From contig NZ_BEWB01000006.1 in assembly GCF_003112555.1 (NCBI RefSeq), positions 186,001-250,000 on the forward strand: DNA of 64,000 nucleotides, written 5' to 3'. This DNA comes from Streptomyces coelicoflavus (GTDB lineage Bacteria; Actinomycetota; Actinomycetes; Streptomycetales; Streptomycetaceae). The notes beneath the pieces were generated by a model, which was not told the DNA's origin, searched no databases, and saw only the letters and a program-made list of their open reading frames with translations. The position numbers and the translations under genes were made by a program. This document shows, one piece after another, positions 18,775 through 27,602 of this stretch (its first letter is position 1; each line of letters opens with the position of its first letter).

Positions 18775-19906
18775 CTCACGCGACGAGCCTCTCGTCCTGG
18801 GGATCGAGACCTCCTGCGACGAGACCGGCGTCGGTGTCGTGCGCGGCACCACCCTGCTGGCCGACGCCGTCGCGTCCAGCGTCGACGAGCACGCCCGCTT
18901 CGGCGGCGTCGTCCCGGAGGTGGCCAGCCGCGCCCACCTGGAGGCGATGGTGCCGACGATCGACCGCGCCCTGAAGGAGGCGGGGGTGAGCGCGCGCGAC
19001 CTCGACGGCATCGCCGTCACCGCCGGACCCGGCCTCGCGGGTGCCCTGCTGGTCGGCGTCTCGGCGGCGAAGGCGTACGCCTACGCGCTGGGCAAGCCGC
19101 TGTACGGCGTCAACCACCTCGCCTCGCACATCTGCGTCGACCAGCTGGAACACGGCGCGCTGCCCGAGCCGACGATGGCCCTGCTGGTCTCCGGCGGGCA
19201 CTCCTCCCTGCTGCTGTCCACGGACATCACCTCGGACGTCCGCCCCCTCGGCGCCACCATCGACGACGCGGCCGGCGAGGCCTTCGACAAGATCGCCCGG
19301 GTGCTCAACCTGGGCTTCCCCGGCGGCCCGGTCATCGACCGGTACGCGCGCGAGGGCGACCCGAACGCGATCGCCTTCCCGCGCGGTCTGACCGGACCGC
19401 GCGACGCGGCGTACGACTTCTCCTTCTCCGGTCTGAAGACGGCCGTGGCCCGCTGGATCGAGGCGAAGCGGGCGGCGGGGGAGGAGGTGCCGGTGCGCGA
19501 CGTGTCGGCCTCCTTCCAGGAGGCGGTCGTGGACGTGCTGACCCGCAAGGCGGTGCGGGCCTGCAAGGACGAGGGCGTCGACCACCTGATGATCGGCGGC
19601 GGCGTGGCCGCCAACTCGCGGCTGCGGGCCCTGGCCCAGGAGCGCTGCGAGGCGGCCGGGATCCGGCTGCGGGTGCCTCGCCCCAAGCTGTGCACGGACA
19701 ACGGCGCGATGGTCGCCGCGCTCGGCGCCGAGATGGTCGCCCGGAACCGGGCCGCCTCCGACTGGGACCTGTCGGCCGACTCCTCCCTCCCGGTCACGGA
19801 ACCGCACGTGCCGGGACAGGGTCACACGCACGGCCACGGCACCGGTCACGGTCACCACGGCCACGATCACGTCCACGAGGTCAGCAAGGAGAACTTGTAC
19901 TCGTGA
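18767..19906 (+). CDS. tsaD: tRNA N6-threonylcarbamoyltransferase TsaD with His-rich tail
   Basis: 379 residues. Catalytic subunit that transfers the threonylcarbamoyl group to A37 of t[19 protein letters not shown] starts the ASKHA fold. The metal-binding HLEAM and [11 protein letters not shown] histidines are intact, as are GGHSSLLL and the [13 protein letters not shown] loop. The last ~33 residues (from 347) are an extension with about ten His alternating with Gly, ending EVSKENLYS. Normal TsaD proteins stop near residue 345. The tail looks like a metal-binding appendix. It overlaps rimI upstream and the next gene by 4 bases. Confidence 0.94.
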   Translation: MADSRDEPLVLGIETSCDETGVGVVRGTTLLADAVASSVDEHARFGGVVPEVASRAHLEAMVPTIDRALKEAGVSARDLDGIAVTAGPGLAGALLVGVSAAKAYAYALGKPLYGVNHLASHICVDQLEHGALPEPTMALLVSGGHSSLLLSTDITSDVRPLGATIDDAAGEAFDKIARVLNLGFPGGPVIDRYAREGDPNAIAFPRGLTGPRDAAYDFSFSGLKTAVARWIEAKRAAGEEVPVRDVSASFQEAVVDVLTRKAVRACKDEGVDHLMIGGGVAANSRLRALAQERCEAAGIRLRVPRPKLCTDNGAMVAALGAEMVARNRAASDWDLSADSSLPVTEPHVPGQGHTHGHGTGHGHHGHDHVHEVSKENLYS

Positions 19907-20298
19907 CCGTCGCGCTGATGTGGGAGGCGCGGGCGCTTCCCGGCCGGGGCGCGGAGCTGCTGGCCTGGGCCCGGGCGCAGCCGCTCGCCGGCACCCCGGC
20001 CCGCCGGGAGACCCTGCGCGCCCCGCAGGACCGGGTCCTCGTCATCACCTGGTGGGACGCCGCGTACGACGCCGAACTCCCGGAGCTGCCCGAACCGGAC
20101 GAGGGTCTGGTGGCGCGCGCGGTGCACCGGTGGCGGTTCGAGTCGGCCGACGGCGACGACGGCCGGCCGGCCGGGGACGGCGAGGGCCGGCCGGCCGGGG
20201 ACGGCGAGGGCCGGCCGGCCGGGGGCCACGAGAGCCGGTCGGCCGAGGGTGACGGAGACCAGTCGGCCCGCGGTGAGGCAGACCGGCCGGTCGAATGA
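19903..20298 (+). CDS. small hypothetical protein with 8-residue repeats
   Basis: 131 residues. GTG 19903 overlaps the tsaD stop (GTGA), so it is coupled to that operon. Residues 1-85 look like a compact ferredoxin-like domain ([20 protein letters not shown], then [12 protein letters not shown]). This could be an antibiotic-biosynthesis-monooxygenase-like fold, but that is weak. The C-terminal third is disordered and contains three copies of GRPAGDGE-type repeats encoded by a 24-base tandem repeat. No function is assigned. Confidence 0.65.
   Translation: MTVALMWEARALPGRGAELLAWARAQPLAGTPARRETLRAPQDRVLVITWWDAAYDAELPELPEPDEGLVARAVHRWRFESADGDDGRPAGDGEGRPAGDGEGRPAGGHESRSAEGDGDQSARGEADRPVE
20161..20232 (+). 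repeat. 24-base tandem repeat, three copies, in frame
   Basis: Units at 20161-20184 and 20185-20208 are identical, and 20209-20232 differs in its second half. Each starts GGCCGGCCGGCCGGGG and adds eight residues (Gly-Arg-Pro-Ala-Gly ...) to the gene at 19903, so copy number can change without a frameshift. Confidence 0.85.
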
Positions 20299-20381
20299 TT
20301 CGGGTATCCCGGCGAATGTTCCGGAGAGCTTGCTGAGGCGACCCCTTCGTCAGGCGGCCCCATGGGGTTACGATCGCCGCC

Positions 20382-21431
20382 ATGACATCCCCGCAGCCCG
20401 CTGAAACCCCGACGCGAAAGCGGTCCGCGCAGACCGCGACCCTCGCCGAGATCGCGCGCGAGGCCGGTGTGTCCGCACCGACTGTTTCGAAGGTGCTCAA
20501 CGGCCGTGCCGACGTCGCCCCCTCGACGCGGGCCCGCGTCGAGGAGCTGCTGCGCGTACACGGCTACCGGCGCAGGCGGGCCGAGTCGACCCGGTCTCCC
20601 CTGATCGACCTGGTCTTCCACGAGCTGGAGAGCGCCTGGGCGATGGAGGTCATCCGGGGCGTGGAGAACGTGGCCCGGGACACGGGGCTCAGCGTCGTGC
20701 TCTCCGAGAGCGCGGGCCGCCTCACGCCCGGCCGGACCTGGGCCGACCAGGTCGCCGCCCGCCGCCCGCACGGCGTGATCCTCGTCCTGTCCGGCCTCGA
20801 CGAGTCCCAGCGGGCCCTGCTCACCAGCCGGTCCATCCCGTTCGTGGTGATGGACCCGGCCGGCGACCCCGGCGCCGACGTGCCGTCCATCGGCGCCACC
20901 AACTGGCAGGGCGGCCTCGCCGCCACCCGGCACCTGGTCGACCTCGGCCACACCCGCATCGGCGCGATCAGCGGCCCCACGCGCATGATGTGCAGCCGCG
21001 CCCGCGTCGACGGCTACCGGGCCGCCCTGGAGACGGCCGGGCTGCCGGTCGACCCCGGCCTGATCGTGACCGGTGACTTCCACCACGAGGCCGGCTACCG
21101 GCAGGGCCTGGAACTGCTGCGCCGCCCGGACCGGCCGACGGCCGTCTTCGCCGGCAACGACCTCCAGGCGCTCGGGCTGTACGAGGCCGCGCGCGAGCTG
21201 GGGCTGCGCATCCCGCAGGACCTGAGCGTGGTCGGGTTCGACGACCTGCCGGTGGCCCGCTGGGTGGGGCCGCCGCTGACGACCGTGCGGCAGCCGCTGA
21301 TGGAGATGGCCGAGGCGGCGGCCCGGCTGGTGCTGGACCTCGGGCGGGACGACGGCTCCCCGACCGCGACCCGCGTGGAGCTGGCCACCAGCCTGGAGGT
21401 GCGCAGCAGTACGGCGCCGCCCCGGGAGTGA
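20382..21431 (+). CDS. LacI-family transcriptional regulator
   Basis: 349 residues. The LacI HTH spans ~20-70: ATLAEIAREAGVSAPTVSKV, then LNGRADVAPSTRARVEELL. The hinge and periplasmic-binding-like sensor follow (VVFAGNDLQALGLYEAAREL-type, then VVGFDDLPVARW). Such proteins repress sugar-use genes and are released by a sugar. No sugar transport or hydrolase gene is nearby, so the target is elsewhere or the gene regulates itself. ATG 20382 is 83 bases after the previous stop. Confidence 0.93.
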   Translation: MTSPQPAETPTRKRSAQTATLAEIAREAGVSAPTVSKVLNGRADVAPSTRARVEELLRVHGYRRRRAESTRSPLIDLVFHELESAWAMEVIRGVENVARDTGLSVVLSESAGRLTPGRTWADQVAARRPHGVILVLSGLDESQRALLTSRSIPFVVMDPAGDPGADVPSIGATNWQGGLAATRHLVDLGHTRIGAISGPTRMMCSRARVDGYRAALETAGLPVDPGLIVTGDFHHEAGYRQGLELLRRPDRPTAVFAGNDLQALGLYEAARELGLRIPQDLSVVGFDDLPVARWVGPPLTTVRQPLMEMAEAAARLVLDLGRDDGSPTATRVELATSLEVRSSTAPPRE

Positions 21432-21563
21432 CAAGCCGCCAGTCTGAGAATTTCCGCAGAAGTCCGGCCCACCTGTTCCAGTTTCAATAATTCGGACTTA
21501 TGTTCCTTCCGGCGGGGCATCCGGTGGGGACGCGAACGGGACGGGCAGGGCGGGAGCTGACGC

Positions 21564-22610
21564 ATGGCGGCGCGGGGCGGGCAGGAGGGCCGGGACGGCC
21601 GGGACGGCCGCCGGAAGGGGCTCAGGGCGGCCGGCCTGGCCCTGACCGGCGCCCTGCTGCTCGGCGCCGGGGCGGCGGGCTGGGCCTACCTGCACCTGAA
21701 CGGCAACATCAAAAGCGTCGACATCAACGGCGCGCTCGGCGACGACCGTCCCGCGCGCCCCGTCACCGTCCCCTCCGCCTCGCCCTCCGCGTCCCCGGTG
21801 CCCACCGGCGCCCTGAACCTCCTTGTCCTCGGCTCCGACTCGCGCAGCGGCGAGGAGAACCAGGAGCTGGGCGGCGGCGACAGCGGGGGAGCCCGTTCGG
21901 ACACGGCGATGGTCGTCCACCTCGACGCGGGCCGCACCACCGCCACCGTCGTCAGCATCCCGCGCGACACCCTCGTCGAGCGGCCCTCCTGCCCGCTGCC
22001 GTCCGGCGGTACGACCAGGGCGGCGAGCGGCGCGATGTTCAACACGGCCTACGAATTGGGCGGGCCGGTCTGCGCCGTGAAGACCGTCGAGTCGCTCACC
22101 GGCGTGCGCATGGACCACTACGTCGAGGTCGACTTCTCCGGCTTCGCCGACCTGGTCGACGCGCTCGGCGGAGTCACCGTCACCACGGACGCGGACATCG
22201 ACGACGACAAGAGCCACCTGCACCTGGACGCCGGCACCCACCACCTCGACGGCACCGAGGCCCTCGGCCTGGCCCGCACCCGGTACGGGCTGGAGGGCGG
22301 CAGCGACCTCGCCCGGATAGGGCTCCAGCACAAGCTCGTCAAGGCGCTCCTCGAGCAGATCTCCGCCACCGACCTGCTCACCGACCCCGCGCGTCTCTAC
22401 CAGGTCGCCGACGCCCTCACCGGCAGCCTCACCACCGACACCGGCCTCGACTCGCTGGGCGAACTGATGAACCTGGGCCGCAGCCTCGGCGGCCTGGAGG
22501 CGGACGACGTACGCACGCTGACGATGCCGGTGCTGCCCGCCCCCGCCGACCCCAACCGGGTCGTGGCGGACCAGCCGGACGCCGCCGAGCTGTGGGAATC
22601 GCTGCGCTGA
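21564..22610 (+). CDS. LytR-CpsA-Psr (LCP) family cell-wall protein
   Basis: 348 residues. The N-terminal cytoplasmic segment is Arg/Gly-rich, with one membrane helix at ~16-40 (ALTGALLLGAGAAGWAYLHL). The LCP domain has the conserved LLVLGSDSR, VVSIPRDTLV, YVEVDFSGFADLVDALGGV and ALGLARTRYG blocks. LCP enzymes attach teichoic acids or other glycopolymers from polyprenyl carriers to peptidoglycan outside the membrane. ATG 21564. It stands alone between the LacI gene and the sigma-factor operon. Confidence 0.9.
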   Translation: MAARGGQEGRDGRDGRRKGLRAAGLALTGALLLGAGAAGWAYLHLNGNIKSVDINGALGDDRPARPVTVPSASPSASPVPTGALNLLVLGSDSRSGEENQELGGGDSGGARSDTAMVVHLDAGRTTATVVSIPRDTLVERPSCPLPSGGTTRAASGAMFNTAYELGGPVCAVKTVESLTGVRMDHYVEVDFSGFADLVDALGGVTVTTDADIDDDKSHLHLDAGTHHLDGTEALGLARTRYGLEGGSDLARIGLQHKLVKALLEQISATDLLTDPARLYQVADALTGSLTTDTGLDSLGELMNLGRSLGGLEADDVRTLTMPVLPAPADPNRVVADQPDAAELWESLR

Positions 22611-22639
22611 GGGACGTCCCGGAGAATCTTCCCGGCGTG

Positions 22640-22666
22640 TGTCGATCCGCGGCGGGCCCGTTCGAC
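22640..22666 (+). promoter_or_regulatory. ECF42-type promoter upstream of the DGPF gene
   Basis: TGTCGA (22640-22645), a 17-base spacer, then CGAC (22663-22666). This matches the motif I recall for ECF42 sigma factors (TGTCGA at -35 and CGA at -10). It lies 55 bases before the DGPF protein start, and the ECF42-type gene is next in the operon, so autoregulation is likely. Confidence 0.65.
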
Positions 22667-22720
22667 GCAAGGGTGAAAGGCCGGGAGAAGCCCGGCGGCA
22701 GAACCACCCGAGGAGCCACC

Positions 22721-23077
22721 ATGCCCCGCTACCTGTCCCTCATCCGCATCGAGGAGTCCGACGCCCTCGCCGGCGGCCCCAGTCCCGAGCTGATCCAGCG
22801 GATGGAGAAGCTGATGGAGGAGATGACCAAGGCCGGCGTCCTGCTGGACACGGCCGGCCTGACCCCGACCGCCCAGGGCACCCGCGTCCACTACGAGGGC
22901 GGGCGGATCTCCGTCACCGACGGGCCCTTCACCGAGACCAAGGAGGTCGTCGGCGGCTACTCCCTCCTCCAGGCCAAGGACCTGGCCGAGGCGGTCGAGT
23001 GGACCAAACGGTTCCTGAAGGTGCACGAGGACCACTGGACGGTCACCTGCGAGGTCCGCGAGCTGATGGAGGGCTGA
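22721..23077 (+). CDS. DGPF (YCII-related) domain protein
   Basis: 118 residues. The family motif is visible as ISVTDGPFTETKEVVGGYSL, inside a dimeric alpha/beta ferredoxin-like fold. The N-terminus PRYLSLIRIEES is also typical. DGPF proteins are regularly encoded beside ECF42 sigma factors; their biochemical role is not known. ATG 22721 with GAGGAGCC upstream. It is followed 61 bases later by the sigma gene and probably forms an operon with it under the TGTCGA promoter. Confidence 0.88.
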   Translation: MPRYLSLIRIEESDALAGGPSPELIQRMEKLMEEMTKAGVLLDTAGLTPTAQGTRVHYEGGRISVTDGPFTETKEVVGGYSLLQAKDLAEAVEWTKRFLKVHEDHWTVTCEVRELMEG

Positions 23078-23138
23078 GCGACGCGGGGCGCCGGTTCCCG
23101 CTTTGTCCCGGCGTCCCGAGGGTGTTGCATGGTGGGCT

Positions 23139-24398
23139 GTGGAAGCACAGCCCGCCGCAGCCTTCGAAACCGTCTTCCGGCTCGAGTCGCCCCGTGTGAT
23201 CGCCGGCGTCGCCCGGCTCGTCCGGGACGTCGGCATCGCCGAGGAACTCACCCAGGACGCCCTGGTCGCCGCCCTGGAGCAGTGGCCGAGGGACGGCGTG
23301 CCCGACAACCCGGGCGCCTGGCTCATGACCACCGCCCGCCGCCGCGCCGTCGACCTGATCCGGCGCCGGGAGACCTACGCCCGCAAGCTCGCGGAGATCG
23401 GCCGGGACCTGCCCGTCTCGGCGCCCCCGCCCGAGGAGCCCGCCGACCCCGAGGACATCGACGACGACCTGCTGCGGCTGGTCTTCACCGCCTGCCACCC
23501 GGTGCTGTCCGCCGAGGCCCGCATCGCCCTGACCCTGCGCCTGCTCGGCGGCCTGACCACACCCGAGATCGCCCGCGCCTGCCTCGTACCCGAACCCACG
23601 GTCGCGCAGCGCATCGTCCGCGCCAAACGCACCCTGGCCAGGAAGAACGTCGCCTTCGAGGTGCCGTACGGCCCGGACCGCGCGGCCCGCCTCGGCTCGG
23701 TGCTCGAGGTCATCTACCTGATCTTCAACGAGGGCTACGCGGCCACCGCCGGCGACGACTGGCTCCGCCCCGCCCTGTGCGAGGACGCCCTGCGCCTGGC
23801 CCGCGTCCTGTCCGCCCTGATGCCGAAGGAACCCGAGGTCCACGGCCTGGCCGCGCTGCTGGAGTTCCAGTCCTCCCGCACCGCCGCCCGCACCGCCCCC
23901 GACGGCGAGCCGGTGCTGCTGCGCGACCAGAACCGCCACCGCTGGAACCGCCTGCTCATCGCCCGCGGCATCACCGCCCTCGGCCACGCCCACGCCGCCA
24001 CCGGCTCCGCCGCCCCGGGCCCGTACGTCCTCCAGGCCGCGATCGCCGCCTGCCACGCGACGGCCCTCACCTACGAGGAGACCGACTGGCCGCGCATCGC
24101 CACGCTCTACGGCCTGCTCGCGGCCCGCGCCCCGTCTCCGGTCGTCGAACTCAACCGCGCCGTCGCCGTCTCGATGGCCGAGGGCCCGGCCCCCGCACTC
24201 GCCCTCGTCGACGCCCTCGCCGCGGAGCCGGCCCTGCGCGACTACCACCTGCTCCCCAGCGTCCGGGGCGACCTCCTGCTCCGCCTGGACCGCACGGCCG
24301 AGGCCCGCGAGGAGTTCGAACGGGCCGCCTCCCTGACCCGCAACGCCCGCGAACGCGCACTCCTGCGGCGCCGGGCGCGGGAGACGGAGGCCCGCTAG
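23139..24398 (+). CDS. ECF42-type RNA polymerase sigma factor with long C-terminal extension
   Basis: About 419 residues. Region 2 (AFETVFRLESPRVIAGVARL, then TQDALVAALEQWPRDGVPDN and AWLMTTARRRAVDLIRR) and region 4 (ALTLRLLGGLTTPEIARACL) are clear. A ~200-residue C-terminal extension (NEGYAATAGDDWLRPALCED and so on) continues to TPR-like helices. This arrangement with a DGPF neighbour defines ECF42, which has no anti-sigma factor and may be controlled by its own extension. GTG 23139 is chosen; an earlier in-frame start at 23103 exists. Confidence 0.87.
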   Translation: MEAQPAAAFETVFRLESPRVIAGVARLVRDVGIAEELTQDALVAALEQWPRDGVPDNPGAWLMTTARRRAVDLIRRRETYARKLAEIGRDLPVSAPPPEEPADPEDIDDDLLRLVFTACHPVLSAEARIALTLRLLGGLTTPEIARACLVPEPTVAQRIVRAKRTLARKNVAFEVPYGPDRAARLGSVLEVIYLIFNEGYAATAGDDWLRPALCEDALRLARVLSALMPKEPEVHGLAALLEFQSSRTAARTAPDGEPVLLRDQNRHRWNRLLIARGITALGHAHAATGSAAPGPYVLQAAIAACHATALTYEETDWPRIATLYGLLAARAPSPVVELNRAVAVSMAEGPAPALALVDALAAEPALRDYHLLPSVRGDLLLRLDRTAEAREEFERAASLTRNARERALLRRRARETEAR

Positions 24399-24403
24399 CC
24401 GTC

Positions 24404-25594
24404 CTACCGGACGGGGTGCCCGATCAGCATCGTCGGCGCCCCCGCGACCCGCGTCAGGAACACGGTCGCGGCGTTCGGCCCCTGCGGTTTGACCTTCCTC
24501 CGCAGTTCCTCCGGCTCGACCGCCGAGCCCCGCTTTTTCACGGTCAGCGTCCCGACCCCGCGCTCCCGCAGCAGCGCCTTCAGCTTCTTGACGTTGAACG
24601 GGAGCTGGTCGGTGATCTCGTAGGCGGTGGCGTACGGCGTGCGGTGCGCTTCGTCGGCGGTGACGTAGGCGATGGTCGGGTCGATCAGCCCGCCGTCCAG
24701 GTCCTCGGCCACCTCGGCGACGAGGTGGGCCCGGATGACGGCGCCGTCCGGCTCGTACAGGTACCGCCCGACCGGGCGGGCTCCGGGGTCCGGCAGCATG
24801 GTCGCGGGCGTGGCGTAGATCCCCGCTCCGGCGGGCAGCAGCGTCGCCCGCCGCGCCCCCGGCGTCACGTCCGGGCCGAACCACAGCACGGCCTCCTTGA
24901 CGTCCCCGCCGTCCGAGACCCACTCGGCCGTCGCCTCCGGGGGGATCGCCTCGTGGGGAATGCCGGGCGCGATCTTCAGCAGGCCGAGCGGCGCCCCGAG
25001 CGCGGCGGACACGGCCCAGGACAGCGGCGGGGAGTACGCCTCCGGGTCGAAGATCCGGCCGCGCTTGGAGGAACGCCGGGCGGGGTCGACGAACACGGCG
25101 TCGTACCCGGCCGTGTCCACCTCCGTCACGTCGGCCTCGCGCACCTCGATCAGGCCGGCGAGCCCGAGCGCGTCGGCGTTGGCGCGGGCCGCCGCGGCGG
25201 TGACCGGGTCGTGGTCGACGGCGAGGACCCGGATCCCGGCGCGGGCGAACGCGATCGCGTCGCCGCCGATCCCGCAGCACAGGTCGGCGACGGACCGCAC
25301 CCCGAGCGCCCGGAGGCTCTCCGCCCGGTACGCCGCCACACTCGCCCGCGTCGACTGCTCCACCCCGTTCGGAGTGAAGAACATCCGCCCGGCGTCCTCG
25401 GCCCCGAACTTCGCCACCGCCCGCTGCCGCAGCCGGGCCTGCCCCAGTGCCGCCGACACCAGCCCGGCGGGATGCGCGCGCCGCAGCCGGGTGGCGACCG
25501 CCAACTCCCGGGCGGGGTCGGTGTCGCGCACCTCGTCGAGGAGCGCGCGGCCTTCGGGGGCGAGCAGGGCGAGGAGGGAGTCCAGGTCGTTCAC
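24404..25594 (-). CDS. class I SAM-dependent methyltransferase, THUMP-like C-terminus
   Basis: 396 residues. The AdoMet site is SVADLCCGIGGDAIAFARAG near residues 105-125, followed by VLAVDHDP. The catalytic-type motif DAVFVDPARR lies ~70 residues later. The C-terminal ~90 residues (PFNVKKLKALLRERGVGTLT, VKKRG) match the THUMP-like domain found in a family of putative RNA methyltransferases. The target RNA is not known. GTG 25594 is chosen, with no better start near. It converges on the sigma factor gene, 5 bases from its stop. Confidence 0.85.
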   Translation of the reverse strand: MNDLDSLLALLAPEGRALLDEVRDTDPARELAVATRLRRAHPAGLVSAALGQARLRQRAVAKFGAEDAGRMFFTPNGVEQSTRASVAAYRAESLRALGVRSVADLCCGIGGDAIAFARAGIRVLAVDHDPVTAAAARANADALGLAGLIEVREADVTEVDTAGYDAVFVDPARRSSKRGRIFDPEAYSPPLSWAVSAALGAPLGLLKIAPGIPHEAIPPEATAEWVSDGGDVKEAVLWFGPDVTPGARRATLLPAGAGIYATPATMLPDPGARPVGRYLYEPDGAVIRAHLVAEVAEDLDGGLIDPTIAYVTADEAHRTPYATAYEITDQLPFNVKKLKALLRERGVGTLTVKKRGSAVEPEELRRKVKPQGPNAATVFLTRVAGAPTMLIGHPVR

Positions 25595-25684
25595 CGACTC
25601 ATTGTGGGCCAGTCGGTGGACGGTGTGCCTCCGGCGCGGTGTCGGGCCGGGTTCGGCGGCCGGGGACTGCGAGGATCCGGCACC

Positions 25685-26641
25685 ATGCGAGAAGTCGTAC
25701 AAAATGACAAAAGTCGGGTGTCGCGGCACGTCTCCCGGGCGCCTCGTCCCGCACTCCGCCGGCGCGCGGTGACCGCGACCGCCGTCCTGGCCGTCGCCGC
25801 CCTCGCCGGCGGCTGTGCGCGGGGCGACGGCCACGGGGAGGGGGGCGCCGCCGGCCGGCAGGGCCCGGAGGCCGCCGCGGCCCGCGCGGCCGACGCCGCG
25901 GCCGAGGCGCGCGAGGCGCGGGCCGCCCTGGCCGCCGCCGCCAAGCGCTGGGACCTGAAGAAGGTCCCGCTGACGGCCCCCGCGCCCCCCGAGAAGAAGC
26001 CGGAGATCAAGGCCCGCGAGGGCTTCGAGGTCGACGGCCAGGAGGAGGACGGCCTCCCGCCGGTCTTCACCACGGTCCCCACCAAGGAGAAGGTCGTCTT
26101 CCTCACCATCGACGACGGCGCCGAGAAGGACCCGGCGTTCCTGAAGATGATGAGCGAGCTGAAGATCCCGTACACCGTCTTCCTCACCGACGAGGAGATC
26201 AAGGACGACTACGGCTACTTCAAGAAGATGCAGGCCCGCGGCGTCACCCTCAACAACCACACCCTGAGCCACCCCTACCTCCCCGGCCTCTCCTACGAGG
26301 ACCAGAAGCGGGAGATCTGCGGCATGCAGGACGTGATGGAGAAGCGCTACGGCAAGCGCCCCGTCCTCTTCCGCCCGCCCTTCGGCAACTACAACCGCGA
26401 CACCCTGCGGGCCGCCAAGTCCTGCGGGATCAAGTACGCCCCGATCTGGAGCGAGGAGGTGTACGTCGACCACTGGGAGTACCGCGAGTGGGACCAGGAC
26501 CTGCACCCCGGTGACATCGTCCTCACCCACTTCCGGGGCGAGAACGACTGGGACGGCACCATGACCGACATGGTCCGCCGCTTCCTGGACCGGATCACCG
26601 CCGACGGATACGCGGTGGCCCGCCTGGAGGACTACCTGTGA
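25685..26641 (+). CDS. lipoprotein polysaccharide deacetylase (NodB-type)
   Basis: 318 residues. The signal peptide ends at the lipobox Cys44 (ALAGGC). A charged, probably coiled segment lies at ~60-90. NodB motifs: TIDDG with Asp143/144, NHTLSH with metal His192 and His196, RPPFG at 230-234, and the late HPGDIVLTH motif. Metal triad and general base are therefore intact. It should remove N-acetyl groups from GlcNAc or MurNAc polymers outside the membrane. ATG 25685. The downstream paralogue overlaps by 4 bases (GTGA). Confidence 0.9.
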   Translation: MREVVQNDKSRVSRHVSRAPRPALRRRAVTATAVLAVAALAGGCARGDGHGEGGAAGRQGPEAAAARAADAAAEAREARAALAAAAKRWDLKKVPLTAPAPPEKKPEIKAREGFEVDGQEEDGLPPVFTTVPTKEKVVFLTIDDGAEKDPAFLKMMSELKIPYTVFLTDEEIKDDYGYFKKMQARGVTLNNHTLSHPYLPGLSYEDQKREICGMQDVMEKRYGKRPVLFRPPFGNYNRDTLRAAKSCGIKYAPIWSEEVYVDHWEYREWDQDLHPGDIVLTHFRGENDWDGTMTDMVRRFLDRITADGYAVARLEDYL

Positions 26642-27387
26642 GGCGAGGGCGGTCCCGCCCGGCCGGCGCCGCCCCGGCCGCCCTCCTGCTCCCGCTGCTC
26701 CTGCTGCTCCCGCTCACCGCCTGCGACCGGCTCGCCGCCGCCCCCACCGAGCACGCGGCGGCGGCCGGGGACCCGGCCCAGGACGCCGACCGCGGCCGTC
26801 GGCTGCCGCCCGTCGTGGACCACGTCCGCACCGACGACCCGGTCGTCTTCCTCACCTACGACGACAGCGCCGAGCGCGACCCCGCCTTCACCGGCCTGAT
26901 CCGCGAACGCCGCCTCCCGGTCACCCTGTTCCTCACCGACACCGTCGCCGGACCGGCGTACGGCGACCTTGCCGGGCTGCGCCCGTTCGGCGCGAGCCTG
27001 CAGAACCACACCCTCGACCACCGCTCCCTGCGCGGCCTGCCCTACGCCGGCCAGCGTGCCGAGATCTGCGGCCAGCAGACCAAGCTCAGGTCCCGCTTCG
27101 GCGTCCGCGCCCGCCTCTTCCGCCCGCCGCACGGCACGTACGACACCACGACCCTGCGCGCCGCCGCCGACTGCGGCATCACCGCCCTGGTCCTGTGGCG
27201 CGCCACCCTCGACGCCGCGGGCGACCTCACCTACACCCGCGGCGACCACCGCCTCCACCCCGGCGACATCATCGCCGTGGACCCGGACCACCCGACGGCC
27301 ACGAACCTGACGGCCCGCACGGAACGTTTGCTGGAGACGATCGAGGAGCAGGGGCTGAGGGTGGGCGACTTGGAGGAGTACCTGTGA
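26638..27387 (+). CDS. divergent lipoprotein polysaccharide deacetylase homologue
   Basis: 249 residues, coupled to the previous gene by a GTGA overlap. Lipobox near Cys29 (LPLTAC). Motif 1 is TYDDS (Asp75/76; the Gly of DDG is Ser) and motif 2 is NHTLDH (His124, His128; Ser is Asp). Motif 3 RPPHG is kept, but the late HPGD motif reads HPGDIIAVDPD and lacks the final His base. The metal site is present, so it may bind or hydrolyse with altered efficiency. It looks like a tandem duplicate that has drifted. Confidence 0.85.
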   Translation: MRRGRSRPAGAAPAALLLPLLLLLPLTACDRLAAAPTEHAAAAGDPAQDADRGRRLPPVVDHVRTDDPVVFLTYDDSAERDPAFTGLIRERRLPVTLFLTDTVAGPAYGDLAGLRPFGASLQNHTLDHRSLRGLPYAGQRAEICGQQTKLRSRFGVRARLFRPPHGTYDTTTLRAAADCGITALVLWRATLDAAGDLTYTRGDHRLHPGDIIAVDPDHPTATNLTARTERLLETIEEQGLRVGDLEEYL

Positions 27388-27408
27388 CTCCTCGATGCCG
27401 ACCGGCAC

Positions 27409-27481
27409 GATCCAGCCCGTCCGGCGCCTGAGGACGAGGCCGTCCAGGCCGAAGCGGGGGCCTGGGGGCGGCAGCCCCCAG
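27409..27481. repeat. Streptomyces intergenic repeat ending in a terminator-like hairpin
   Basis: From CCAGCCCGTCCGGCGCCTGA through GGACGAGG to a hairpin of 8-bp arms (CTGGGGGC 27462-27469, GCCCCCAG 27474-27481). I recognise this layout as a repeat found between many Streptomyces genes. Here it follows the deacetylase pair and could terminate it. Confidence 0.6.
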
Positions 27482-27555
27482 CGACTCCGACACCCACGCA
27501 GGGTGCCTCCACGAACCGGCGTTCACCCGAAAACCCCGCCGACGCGCCGCTGGCA

Positions 27556-27582
27556 TTGGCACTCCGCTTGACCGAGTGCTAA
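27556..27582. promoter_or_regulatory. CIRCE operator 1 (HrcA site)
   Basis: TTGGCACTC - 9 bases - GAGTGCTAA. This differs by one base from the CIRCE consensus. It overlaps the -35 of the groES promoter. Confidence 0.92.
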
Positions 27583-27597
27583 TCGCAGTCATAGTCT
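27568..27597 (+). promoter_or_regulatory. groES-groEL1 vegetative promoter
   Basis: -35 TTGACC (27568-27573), 18-base spacer, -10 TAGTCT (27592-27597). The -35 sits inside CIRCE 1, and CIRCE 2 begins about 6 bases after the -10, so HrcA bound at either site would block initiation. Confidence 0.75.
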
Positions 27598-27602
27598 CGG
27601 CT

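Noticed and set aside
23139-26641. A frame running open from the sigma gene into the first deacetylase, suggesting a giant fusion
   Set aside because: Only its last 318 codons carry conserved motifs; the rest is antisense or off-frame to real genes.
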